Part shown: positions 8,410 to 15,551 of the stretch, in pieces
Position numbering within the stretch: position 1 is the first letter of the stretch
How the letters are laid out: the number at the start of each line of letters is the position of its first letter
Assembly: GCA_964572065.1 (NCBI GenBank)
Contig: CAZNER010000043.1
Span: 1 to 16,653 of the forward strand
DNA length: 16,653 bases
Direction: 5' to 3'
Origin: CAZNER01 sp964572065
GTDB lineage: Bacteria > Patescibacteriota > Dojkabacteria > JAHIVN01
Notes under the pieces: generated by a model
Told to the model about the DNA's origin: nothing
The model's input: the letters and a program-made list of their open reading frames with translations, nothing else
The model's database searches: none
Made by a program: the position numbers and the translations under genes

Positions 8410-11400
8410 CTAAACAAGTGAGAAATATGGGCCTTTAAGTTTAGTTGCCTGTTGTCTAGCTCTAATTCCTGCTGCTAATGTAGGCATGGCATGAGTACGG
8501 CGTGTACGTCTAAATTCTGTCCAATAATAATCTTTACCAGAACCTCCACCTGCTGGAGATGGACCGCCTCCTGGTATATAAGGTGGTATGAAACCCATAC
8601 CTGATGAATAGCTACTTGGGGATGAACTGGAAGATGAGGATGATTGTGATGAAGATAATGAAGATGATGAAGAACTACTTGAACCAGAAGAACCACTACT
8701 AGAACTGGAAGATGAAGAACTACTTGAACCAGAAGAACCACTAGAACCGCCTGAACTACTAGAACCACTTGATGAAGAGGATGGATAACTATTAGATGAA
8801 GACATGTATGAAGATAAAAATGATTTACTAGAAGATGATGGTGAACTTGTCGTAACTAAATTTCTCATACTATTTGAAGAACTACTTGAGCTTGGAGTTG
8901 TTGGGTTTACAATTACTCCACCGAATGAAGAGCCTGGAGAAATTGAAGATGAAGAACCTGTGCCAAGAGTTTGGCCAAAAGTAGGAATTAGTCCTGAACG
9001 TTGTACTACGAAGTTATAACCTGAACCCATACCATATTGATTTGGATTTAATCCTGTTGTTGCTTTAAATAAACCGCCTTGTATTGGACCTGGAGTATGT
9101 TCATATCCAAATTCAATATAAGGAAACAATCTATCTACCAGTGATGGTCTTTGTAAATATGCAACTTTATTACTTGGCATAATTAATGGGCTATCACCTA
9201 TATTAAAGACAGCTTCTGTAAACCGTGCTGCTGGAGTATCTGTTCCTTTAACATTTGATGTTAGTGATTGTAAACGTGAATATATATTTGCTGCATTTTC
9301 CAAGTTCTTTGCATATTTTGGATGCCATGCTCCTAGAACTGCTTCACCAGTTGTTGCTCCTTGTTGTTGAAGTGAAGATAATACAAAATCATCATCTAAT
9401 GGTACGCTACTTGCTCTAGAACCACCAATAGATACTTGTTGTCCTGGTTTGAATCCAGCTTTCATATCAATATTTTTTAAATTTCTTGTTTGCAAAGCAT
9501 CAATGATAAATCTTCTTCTTGCTGTATTGAAATCTAAATCTCCCACATTTTTATAAGTACTTATTTTAAATGGATTTTCTGCTGATTCCCATAATCTTAT
9601 TTGTGACTCTGAGGCAGTTGGGAAATTATGATGAAGTAACTCATGTTGTAAATTACTTCCTTTTTTATACACAAGCGTGGCGGTATCATCTAGTGTATCA
9701 TGGGTTATTATTTTACCACCTCTGTTAATCGTGATTTGACCTCCACCCATAGGATTATAATTCGAATTAACAATATCTCCTGGTTTTAAATCAATAATAT
9801 CATCACTAAGTTGAATGGATGCTGATGTGTTTTTAGGTACAGTAAAACTATCCTCCACTGGCATCTTCCATGATGATTGATAACCACTTTTACTTGCTGT
9901 AGATACTATATCATCACCACTAATCCAACCATTATACGTGAAACTTTCACCATTTGGACCCTTAAATACAACAGCATCATCTACTATGTTTATGTAATCT
10001 TTTAATTTGTTACCATAACTTTGTGTTAAATCATCAATTTGTGATTGTGTTTTTCCTTGGATAGCTTTTTGATATTGAGCAATAATATCATCTACTTTGT
10101 TTGCTCCTACACTTCCTGGTTTTTGTAAATTAAGAGTAATTTGTCTATTAGCATCAATAAAACCTCCTCGACCACTTTTAAGGAAAAATTCTTCAGGTGA
10201 TAAGATATTTACGTTAGGGTTATTTTTCATATATTGATTAAGATTTGCATCATCTAATGTTGAAACTAATTGCTTTCTGTAACTTGTACTACCTGTTATT
10301 TCTGGTTTGCTTCGATTGAAGAAGCCAGATTTCATTCTTCTAAGTAAAGCAGGTGCATTTGGGTCTCCCGTTTGTTCTGTTATTATTTTATCAATACCAC
10401 CTTGTTGATTAATCATATCACGTTGCCATTGAGAAACATCTTTTTCGTTCCATTTACCTGTATATTTACCTATTCCAGTATCTACTTTATAACGACCTGC
10501 TGCTATATTATCATAATAAGCATTGATACTATCTTTAAACCTTGATGCATCACTTTTAGTGATTGACTCATAGCTCCATTTAAATTTATTTGGGTCCATA
10601 CCCTTTTGTGATAATATATCATCAGTGATATTTGCTACATCATCAAAATCACCAGTATTTCTAAGAAATTCTTTAAATGTAGGATTTTTTAATTTTATTG
10701 TTTCTCCTGTCGCTTTGTTTGTAATGTTAATTATAGTATCGTCAGAATTGTTTGCTGCTAATTTATCGAGCATTTTATTGGCACTAATTTTAGTATTTTT
10801 TTCAAGTAATGTTAAACCAGATTTAGTCATTTGGTTTTGACCCATATTATAACCTAATGAACCTGCTGCTGCTTGAGAAGATAACAACCATGCTGCACCT
10901 AAACCCTCACCAATGTCTCCTTGTCTAAATTGATTAACTGTGCCCATAGCTTGTGTACCAATTAATGTTCCACCTGCACCAAGTAGTACTGCTTTTCCTG
11001 TATTAATTAATAATGGTGATGACGTAGCAAGTGTTGGGCCATATCTTGCTGCTAATCCCCCAACTCCTGCACCTGCTCCATAAGCGAGACCTAGTTGAGT
11101 GTAAGGAGATTCTAGATATGATTTTGCAAAGCCACCTAATGACATTTGACCTTCTGGTCCGTAATTTTCTGCGTGTTTTGCCATTGCAGCAACTTGAATA
11201 TCTTGCTGTTTTTGAGTATCACCTGTTAAACCATAATAAAGTAAAGGAACATTAGCTATATTCTCTGGAGATGCACCTAGTGATAATGCTGTTAAAGGAT
11301 TACCTTTATTCCTCTCTAACATATCTAAGTAATAATTGTATTTATCTCCTCCATAAATTTGAAAATCATTATGATATGCTGTAGTTGGTAAATCTGAAAC

Positions 11401-13074
11401 AGGTATGATATTCCCATCAGCATCTTTCCATTTTTCTGGGCCAGGAATAACTTTATTTGATGCTGTGTCTATATGATGTGTACGTGGATTATATTTAGTA
11501 ATAACGGTATCAGGATGCCATTGGTCACTTGCAGTCATACCTGCTGTCCAATAATCATTATAACCAGACAATTCTTTTTCCATACGTGCTCGAACTTCTG
11601 AACCAGAAAGACCTGTTTCTGTCGTACCATCTTCGTTAGTCCAATTATATTCTAATGGTTGACCAGTTGAATCAGTATCTGGATATTTTTCTTCTAATGA
11701 ACCAAGAATACTTGATGCATTGCTATAAGGGTCAAAAAATTGTGATTGAATACCTTCGTTTTTCCCCATTGATATTGGTTCATAATACGTTGCATCAGTT
11801 GCTATACCATATTTATTAAGAATATAGGGTGATGCATTTTGTAAAGTGCTAATTAGTTTTGCTTGGTCTGCATCTATAGTTGTATCTCCTTGTCTAATAG
11901 CACTGACTAATCCACCTAATAATGGTATGTCTTTGTCTATAAGAACAGTATCATTATATTGTTGTTTTGCCCATTCATAAGGACTAGACCATTTACCAGC
12001 TTCTAAACCTTCATAGTATTCTATTGCTTTATTGTCAATTTTTTGTTGTTCTTCAGAAGTAGTTTTTTGAGAATAATCAAAAGGTGTAAAAACAGGAATG
12101 GAAGAGCGATAATCATCCCAATCTTTTGCATACTTTAAATAAGATGTTTCAGATGGGTCATATACAGTTGAGCCTAATGTAACTCTAGTGTTATCTATAT
12201 CACTTCGTACTTGTGCAATAGCTTCTTCTCTTGAAATAGGACCATTTCCTAGGTCAACCTCTGTTATATCTTCGTTTTCTAAAAGTATTTCTAAATTTCT
12301 TTTATTAATTTTTTGGATATTTGCTATTTCATTCCAAGTATCTAAATTAACACCTATTGAACCATCTAACGTTGTTTGTCTATTTACATCTCTCGCTGTG
12401 GAATAAGTGTCATATATTTTGTTTACAGTTTCTTGAGTTGATTCTGGTAAAAACCTTGTAAATCTGTTCAATAGTTCTTCTTGATTAACCCCTGGTGGTG
12501 TTGAAGGTTTTACAGGACCTACAAAATTATCAGTTGTATCAAGGTCATGTGAATTTACTGAACCTTCATATGTATAAGTTGGAGAAGTAGTTCTAGGTTG
12601 ATTTTGATTTTGATTAATGATGTTTTGAATATTTGATGGTAATCTATCAGTAATATTTGGAGAAGGTATAGGTGTAGTTCTAGGTTGATTTTGATTTTGA
12701 TTAATGATGTTTTGAATATTTGATGGTAATCTATCAGTAATATTTGGAGAAGGTATAGATTGATTAGTTCGTTGCATAGGACCAACCCATTGAGTAGAAT
12801 TATCTTTCTGTGAAGAGACATTCGCAGCTTCTTGGGCTTTTTGCTGAATAACAAGAGCATTGTCTATTTGACTCTGAATTTTATCTTTCATTCTATATGC
12901 AGCGTTATTTGAAGAAGATTTATTACGAGAACTTCCGCTAGATGAAGATTTATTTGAAGAAGAACTTTTAGAAGAAGAGGCTGCTGCTTGGGCTTTTTTT
13001 TGAATAGCTCTAGCTTGATTTATTTTAGCTTGTATCTGATTTCTAACACTATTTAAAAAATTCGCATTACCCAT
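8410..13074 (-). CDS. Giant modular protein with Ser-rich tail, hydrophobic Gly/Ala core and HELLH motif (1554 aa)
   Basis: ATG 13074 has GGTG six bases upstream; GTG 13083 overlaps that site. Order: residues 1-95 hold two similar helices (QIQAKINQARAIQKKAQAA and KIQSQIDNALVIQQKAQEAA) around a Ser-rich linker. About 106-163 is a 29-residue tandem duplication (SPNITDRLPSNIQNIINQ). About 650-745 is a hydrophobic Gly/Ala-rich stretch (AYGAGAGVGGLAARYG; KAVLLGAGGTLIGTQ) that could enter a membrane. QHELLHHNFP at 1143-1152 contains HELLH as in zincin metallopeptidases. About 1370-1495 is almost pure Ser/Gly. The C-terminus is Pro/Gly-rich then basic (RRTRRTHAMP). Length and hydrophobic core suit a tape-measure or other virion protein, possibly with a protease domain. 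No family is recognised. It is the first gene of its operon. Confidence 0.8.
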   Translation of the reverse strand: MGNANFLNSVRNQIQAKINQARAIQKKAQAAASSSKSSSSNKSSSSGSSRNKSSSNNAAYRMKDKIQSQIDNALVIQQKAQEAANVSSQKDNSTQWVGPMQRTNQSIPSPNITDRLPSNIQNIINQNQNQPRTTPIPSPNITDRLPSNIQNIINQNQNQPRTTSPTYTYEGSVNSHDLDTTDNFVGPVKPSTPPGVNQEELLNRFTRFLPESTQETVNKIYDTYSTARDVNRQTTLDGSIGVNLDTWNEIANIQKINKRNLEILLENEDITEVDLGNGPISREEAIAQVRSDIDNTRVTLGSTVYDPSETSYLKYAKDWDDYRSSIPVFTPFDYSQKTTSEEQQKIDNKAIEYYEGLEAGKWSSPYEWAKQQYNDTVLIDKDIPLLGGLVSAIRQGDTTIDADQAKLISTLQNASPYILNKYGIATDATYYEPISMGKNEGIQSQFFDPYSNASSILGSLEEKYPDTDSTGQPLEYNWTNEDGTTETGLSGSEVRARMEKELSGYNDYWTAGMTASDQWHPDTVITKYNPRTHHIDTASNKVIPGPEKWKDADGNIIPVSDLPTTAYHNDFQIYGGDKYNYYLDMLERNKGNPLTALSLGASPENIANVPLLYYGLTGDTQKQQDIQVAAMAKHAENYGPEGQMSLGGFAKSYLESPYTQLGLAYGAGAGVGGLAARYGPTLATSSPLLINTGKAVLLGAGGTLIGTQAMGTVNQFRQGDIGEGLGAAWLLSSQAAAGSLGYNMGQNQMTKSGLTLLEKNTKISANKMLDKLAANNSDDTIINITNKATGETIKLKNPTFKEFLRNTGDFDDVANITDDILSQKGMDPNKFKWSYESITKSDASRFKDSINAYYDNIAAGRYKVDTGIGKYTGKWNEKDVSQWQRDMINQQGGIDKIITEQTGDPNAPALLRRMKSGFFNRSKPEITGSTSYRKQLVSTLDDANLNQYMKNNPNVNILSPEEFFLKSGRGGFIDANRQITLNLQKPGSVGANKVDDIIAQYQKAIQGKTQSQIDDLTQSYGNKLKDYINIVDDAVVFKGPNGESFTYNGWISGDDIVSTASKSGYQSSWKMPVEDSFTVPKNTSASIQLSDDIIDLKPGDIVNSNYNPMGGGQITINRGGKIITHDTLDDTATLVYKKGSNLQHELLHHNFPTASESQIRLWESAENPFKISTYKNVGDLDFNTARRRFIIDALQTRNLKNIDMKAGFKPGQQVSIGGSRASSVPLDDDFVLSSLQQQGATTGEAVLGAWHPKYAKNLENAANIYSRLQSLTSNVKGTDTPAARFTEAVFNIGDSPLIMPSNKVAYLQRPSLVDRLFPYIEFGYEHTPGPIQGGLFKATTGLNPNQYGMGSGYNFVVQRSGLIPTFGQTLGTGSSSSISPGSSFGGVIVNPTTPSSSSSSNSMRNLVTTSSPSSSSKSFLSSYMSSSNSYPSSSSSGSSSSGGSSGSSGSSSSSSSSSSSGSSGSSSSSSSSLSSSQSSSSSSSSPSSYSSGMGFIPPYIPGGGPSPAGGGSGKDYYWTEFRRTRRTHAMPTLAAGIRARQQATKLKGPYFSLV
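8613..8960 (-). repeat. Serine/glycine-coding low-complexity tract
   Basis: Short units such as gaagatgatgaag and gaaccagaagaacca recur, encoding runs of Ser broken by Gly in the 1554-aa protein (for example GGSSGSSGSSSSSSSSSSSG). The tract separates the folded part from a Pro/Gly-rich, basic C-terminus. Such linkers are usually extended and can be glycosylated when exposed; here that is inference. Replication slippage probably makes its length variable. Confidence 0.8.
12587..12760. repeat. 87-bp in-frame tandem duplication with 85 identical bases per copy
   Basis: Bases 12587-12671 and 12674-12758 are identical; the 87-bp period keeps frame and adds 29 residues to the 1554-aa protein. Each unit encodes IPSPNITDRLPSNIQNIINQ followed by NQNQPRTT. 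Identity at the DNA level, including third codon positions, shows a recent or homogenised duplication. A short inner period (gattttgattttgatt) encodes the NQNQ run. Confidence 0.95.
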
Positions 13075-13083
13075 ACCATACAC

Positions 13084-13124
13084 CTATATTATATATAGTA
13101 TGTACTAGTATATATAGTTTTCGC
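13084..13124 (-). promoter_or_regulatory. Archaeal BRE/TATA promoter of the long operon
   Basis: On the minus strand GCGAAAAC (13124-13117, BRE-like) precedes TATATATACTAG (13116-13105, TATA box), then ATATAATATAG (13094-13084). The ribosome site GGTG follows at once (13084-13081), so the leader before ATG 13074 would be very short. The ATATAATATAG block is identical to that of the beta-helix promoter. Confidence 0.75.
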
Positions 13125-13135
13125 TTAGTATAAGC
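13123..13135. promoter_or_regulatory. Dyad GCTTA-GTA-TAAGC beside the BRE, possible operator
   Basis: A perfect five-base inverted repeat with a three-base centre touches the upstream edge of the BRE-like A-tract of the long-operon promoter. Its position would suit a repressor or activator site. It is short, and an RNA hairpin ending the previous unit is the alternative, though no T-run follows on the minus strand. Confidence 0.3.
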
Positions 13136-13170
13136 AAAGGTTTAAATAAGATAAATTATTACTATGTATT

Positions 13171-13365
13171 TTATTGCATTCTTACTAAGAAATTTTCACT
13201 TTTTAGAGCTTCATAAATATCACTTTTTTTATAACGTGGAAAGGTCCAACATTTTTTGTTTTTATTCCACCATCCACGGTGTTCACGCATGATTTCTATA
13301 AACAGTTCATCGTAGTGGTAGTATACTTCAATGCTCTTGGAATTTGATACTATTTTTACTGCCAT
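13171..13365 (-). CDS. Stand-alone HARP-like small protein (64 aa)
   Basis: After a beta-strand start (AVKIVSNSKSIEVYYHY), the core FIEIMREHRGWWNKNKKCWTFP (residues 22-43) matches the pattern of HARP-like domains: a helix ending in Gly, a WW/RWN turn, a Lys pair, and W..P closing a hairpin. The HARP domain of SMARCAL1-type annealing helicases binds branched or single-stranded DNA, and related small domains occur alone in phages. AGGAG lies nine bases before the ATG, and the gene follows the 170-aa gene with a 12-base gap. A DNA-binding role is inferred from this pattern alone. It is the last gene of its unit. Confidence 0.65.
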   Translation of the reverse strand: MAVKIVSNSKSIEVYYHYDELFIEIMREHRGWWNKNKKCWTFPRYKKSDIYEALKSENFLVRMQ

Positions 13366-13377
13366 TTATTTATGCTC

Positions 13378-13890
13378 CTATTTTCTAAATCTTGCATTCA
13401 TGAGTTTGTTGAATAGAACAACAAATTTGACTTTATAAGATGTCTTCATTCCAATTGTGTCCATTAGACCAATTGATTTTTGGTTCCAGATAACCCAACG
13501 TGGTGCTTGACATAACGTGAGTAAATCATCTCGGATTTGTGTGTTTGCTGCCATTCTACCTTTGATGTAGGCTCTAGTAGACGGATGTAGGGTTGAACTA
13601 TCTAGCTCTTTGCGGTCTTCATTGATGAGGTCAACATAATGTTTTTTGAGTCTGATGAGTAGTTTTCTTACTAAAAACCATTTGTTAACTCCTCTTCGTA
13701 GTAGGGTTGACAGAACGACATCTCTTACATATGATTCATCATATATATTGAAATGTTTAATTAAATCATTTGTAATTAGGTCTGGATAATTTTGTTTTTC
13801 ATTCCAGATAGTTTCTTTCTTAACTAAACGTTGTGTTTGTAGATTATACTTTCTTGCGTTCTTCCAATTACTAGGGTTTATTACTGCCAT
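13378..13890 (-). CDS. Basic helical protein of unknown function (170 aa)
   Basis: No family is recognised. It is rich in Lys/Arg and in predicted helices (DVVLSTLLRRGVNKWFLVRKLLIRLKKHYVDLI at about 57-89; STRAYIKGRMAANTQIRDDLLTL at about 104-126). It ends in FVVLFNKLMNARFRK. There is no signal peptide, cysteine cluster or clear membrane helix. GAGG lies ten bases before the ATG, and MAVIN and the next gene's MAVKI share the same start context. Charge and its place between a zinc-ribbon block and a HARP-like protein make nucleic-acid binding possible, but nothing catalytic can be seen. Confidence 0.75.
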   Translation of the reverse strand: MAVINPSNWKNARKYNLQTQRLVKKETIWNEKQNYPDLITNDLIKHFNIYDESYVRDVVLSTLLRRGVNKWFLVRKLLIRLKKHYVDLINEDRKELDSSTLHPSTRAYIKGRMAANTQIRDDLLTLCQAPRWVIWNQKSIGLMDTIGMKTSYKVKFVVLFNKLMNARFRK

Positions 13891-13911
13891 TTTTATTCCT
13901 CTTTGATTATT

Positions 13912-14079
13912 CTACCACAATGGTTGCCCACAATGTGGACAAACAGTGGGAATTGAATTTAAAATTACTGTAAAGATGTAACATAATATCAACATAGCAA
14001 TTATTCCAAGCCACACATGCCATAAAGATAAAATAATATATATAAAATCTTCGATTCTATCTTTGAGTGTGGCTTTCAT
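13912..14079 (-). CDS. Single-helix membrane protein with C-terminal CPHC knuckle (55 aa)
   Basis: A polar, mixed-charge N-terminus (MKATLKDRIEDF) leads into a hydrophobic segment at about residues 12-40 (IYIILSLWHVWLGIIAMLIL), then SIPTVCPHCGQPLW at the very end. CPHCG is one half of a zinc ribbon; with only two cysteines it would need a partner or dimer to hold zinc, and Cys33 is buried in the helix. GGTGATGACTAA precedes the ATG, which directly follows the stop of the zinc-ribbon gene. The gene is short but has a strong ribosome site. Function unknown; a membrane-tethered metal or redox partner of the preceding zinc-ribbon protein is a guess. Confidence 0.7.
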   Translation of the reverse strand: MKATLKDRIEDFIYIILSLWHVWLGIIAMLILCYIFTVILNSIPTVCPHCGQPLW

Positions 14080-14274
14080 TTAGTCATCACCATCTTTTTT
14101 AGGATATCCACATTTACCACAAACGAATGTTGTAGGGCCTTTTTTAATTGCGTGAGTCATACAATGACATCCTTTGCAATATGAGATATCATCCATATTA
14201 TTTATACAATCCTTACAATAATAATGGCGTGTAGTGTACATTTCATATTCTTTACCACATCTTTCACATATCAT
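14080..14274 (-). CDS. Double zinc-ribbon protein (64 aa)
   Basis: Two four-cysteine sets fill the protein: C3/C6 with C20/C23, and C33/C36 with C52/C55. Extra C38 and His residues (H37, H41) lie near the second site. This is the plan of small zinc-ribbon proteins that bind nucleic acid or protein. ATG 14274 is one base after the stop of the 35-aa gene; GTG 14283 would add three residues and overlap that gene. Neither has a clear ribosome site, so coupled re-initiation is likely. No catalytic domain is attached. It could act in transcription or as an adaptor; the sequence does not decide. Confidence 0.75.
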   Translation of the reverse strand: MICERCGKEYEMYTTRHYYCKDCINNMDDISYCKGCHCMTHAIKKGPTTFVCGKCGYPKKDGDD

Positions 14275-14275
14275 C

Positions 14276-14383
14276 TTATTCACATTCAGAAAAAAATTCT
14301 AATATTTTATATATGTATTCTTCGTGTTTGTCTTTAATAGGGTAAGTGGTTTCAACACCATTACATTCAACTTTTACTTTCAA
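14276..14383 (-). CDS. Very small acidic protein, TTG start (35 aa)
   Basis: From TTG 14383 the frame reads KVKVECNGVETTYPIKDKHE and ends in YIYKILEFFSECE: a beta-strand pair, then an amphipathic helix with two cysteines (7 and 34). GGAG lies nine bases before the TTG. A nearer ATG (14390) is too close to that site and its frame stops after seven codons. The gene fills the gap between the 38-aa membrane gene and the zinc-ribbon gene and stops one base before the latter's ATG. No family is recognised. Coding status rests on the ribosome site and the tight packing. Confidence 0.5.
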   Translation of the reverse strand: MKVKVECNGVETTYPIKDKHEEYIYKILEFFSECE

Positions 14384-14398
14384 CTTTCATTTCTCCTT

Positions 14399-14515
14399 TT
14401 ATAAACTACATAATACTGGATATAAAATAAAAATGCAAATCATAAAAATAACTAGGATGGATAAAAGTATTCCTATTAATGTCACTTGATAATTTCCAGT
14501 TAATGAGTTTGACAT
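14399..14515 (-). CDS. Single-helix membrane miniprotein (38 aa)
   Basis: The polar start MSNSLTGNYQ is followed by one strong hydrophobic helix (about residues 11-34, VTLIGILLSILVIFMICIFI) and a short LYPVLCSL end. AAGGT lies six bases before the ATG. It sits just after the tRNA-like element and 15 bases before the 35-aa gene. The family is unknown. The window holds several such small membrane proteins, which is common in archaeal viruses. Confidence 0.6.
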   Translation of the reverse strand: MSNSLTGNYQVTLIGILLSILVIFMICIFILYPVLCSL

Positions 14516-14534
14516 ATTATTACCTTTGTTATAG

Positions 14535-14618
14535 ACAAGGGGGAGAGAATTGAACTCTCCTTGTCCTTTGAAGAACCTTTGCAGGGGTGTCCAGAGGACT
14601 TCAAACCATGACCCTCGT
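14535..14618 (-). ncRNA. tRNA-like structured element, 84 bases, incomplete cloverleaf
   Basis: On the minus strand ACGAGGG (14618-14612) can pair with CCCTTGT (14541-14535) as a seven-pair acceptor-like stem with one G-T wobble. GAGAG-TTCAATT-CTCTC is a textbook T-arm with TTCRANN loop. The total of 84 bases suits a class II (Ser/Leu) tRNA. However, I find no acceptable D-arm or anticodon arm. The middle instead forms TTTGAAG/CTTCAAA around GTCC-TCT-GGAC and CCT-GCAA-AGG. One extra C separates T-stem and acceptor, and GACAAGG (14565-14559) can also pair with CCTTGTC (14540-14534). It begins 11 bases after the deaminase stop. It could be a decayed tRNA, a tRNA-like RNA or an unrelated structured RNA. 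Confidence 0.4.
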
Positions 14619-14629
14619 TATCTTTTCAT

Positions 14630-15037
14630 TCACATTATTACCTCAGTTACACCAGCATTTTTTAGAAGACGAGTACAACGGTAACATGGTCCTGAATGTG
14701 AATCAGGTTTAGATAAATAAAGATAGAGAGTAGCACCGATTGTGCTTACTCCTTGTCTAGCTGCATTTATAACAGCGTTCTCCTCGGCATGAACAGCAGG
14801 ACATATTGTGTACTCAGAGCCAGGGAGTTTATTCTCTCTGCTACAGACAATACAATGAGGCTCTCCACGTGCAGGGCCATTATATCCAGTTGATATGATT
14901 GCATCATCTTTAACTAGTACGGCTCCTACTTGCATTTTAAGACAGGGGGAACGTAGAGCTATTGCTTTAGCAATATTGAGATAATAATCTTTTTTACTCG
15001 GTCTCATCCTTGTTGTCTTTTCCGTGTTCACGTTCAT
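14630..15037 (-). CDS. Deoxycytidylate (dCMP) deaminase-like zinc enzyme (135 aa)
   Basis: It likely converts dCMP to dUMP, feeding dTTP synthesis. HAEENAVINAA gives zinc ligand His83 and catalytic Glu85; GPCYRCTRLLKNAGV gives zinc ligands Cys118 and Cys121. VGAVLVKDDAIISTGYNG is the usual substrate-side strand-turn, and the segment with C62, C65 and C79 before HAE is typical of dCMP rather than cytidine deaminases. ATG 15037 has GGAAGG six bases upstream and overlaps the four-helix membrane gene by 44 bases; ATG 15007 is a shorter option. The C-terminus stops at TEVIM, slightly short for the family. It is the only clear metabolic enzyme here, and such genes are common in viruses. Confidence 0.88.
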   Translation of the reverse strand: MNVNTEKTTRMRPSKKDYYLNIAKAIALRSPCLKMQVGAVLVKDDAIISTGYNGPARGEPHCIVCSRENKLPGSEYTICPAVHAEENAVINAARQGVSTIGATLYLYLSKPDSHSGPCYRCTRLLKNAGVTEVIM

Positions 15038-15551
15038 ATTGCTCCTTCCTTTTTTGATATTTACTCCAAATATATTTTTCAAATAGATAACCAACACCTG
15101 CTGTACCTACGAAGAAAATGATTCCGTAAATGATATATTTTGCTATTTCAAATGTAACTTCACTGCTTCCTGGAATTAGGGTTGCTCTATACATTAAGTA
15201 GACTGCTAGTGCAACAGAACCAAAGATTGCATATGCAAATAATCCATAGAAGAAATAATCGACCATCTTATCTAAGAAGTGTAGATATTTATCAAGTACG
15301 TTATGCGTTTTTACGTAATGCTCATATGAACCAATATACCAAATGATAATTCCTACTACAACAATAACCGCTCCTATCATCAAGAGCATAGGGACAATAC
15401 CATAAACGGTGTTAGAACTAACTACATCGACTGTACAATTGTTCATTGCTGACGTACCATCAATTGAGTCTAAACTATAGTTGAGAATGGAGTAACCTAA
15501 AAAAATGGCAATTAAAATACTGATGAATGCTACAAATTTTACTCCGTTCAT
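14994..15551 (-). CDS. Four-helix membrane protein (185 aa)
   Basis: Hydrophobic segments lie at about residues 5-25, 50-74, 97-120 and 135-157. An external-type loop with NCTVDVV lies between helices 1 and 2, and the C-terminal tail is highly charged (SKYQKRKEQYEREHGKDNKDETE). VYGIVPMLLMIGAVIVVVGI is the most hydrophobic stretch. GGTGA lies six bases before the ATG, which overlaps the previous stop as ATGA, so the start is secure. The 3' end overlaps the dCMP deaminase gene. No transporter or enzyme signature is visible, and the function is unknown. Confidence 0.8.
   Translation of the reverse strand: MNGVKFVAFISILIAIFLGYSILNYSLDSIDGTSAMNNCTVDVVSSNTVYGIVPMLLMIGAVIVVVGIIIWYIGSYEHYVKTHNVLDKYLHFLDKMVDYFFYGLFAYAIFGSVALAVYLMYRATLIPGSSEVTFEIAKYIIYGIIFFVGTAGVGYLFEKYIWSKYQKRKEQYEREHGKDNKDETE

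Noticed and set aside
8475..8768. Minus-strand frame rich in Val/Leu/His
   Set aside because: It is the shifted frame of the Ser-rich tract of the 1554-aa protein; its low complexity mirrors that repeat.
12587..12760. CRISPR-like repeat pair
   Set aside because: The copies are directly adjacent, in frame and coding, with no spacer.
12555..12860. Minus-strand frame with a repeated LLLQILLIDYHQIFKTSLIKI pattern
   Set aside because: It is the out-of-frame reading of the 87-base duplication within the giant gene.
13136..13155. TATA-like GGTTTAAATAAG on the plus strand
   Set aside because: No plus-strand gene follows it; AT-rich chance match is more likely.
14535..14618. Calling a complete functional tRNA-Ser or tRNA-Leu
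   Set aside because: No D-stem with the GG loop bases and no five-pair anticodon stem with a seven-base loop could be drawn; only the acceptor and T-arm fit.
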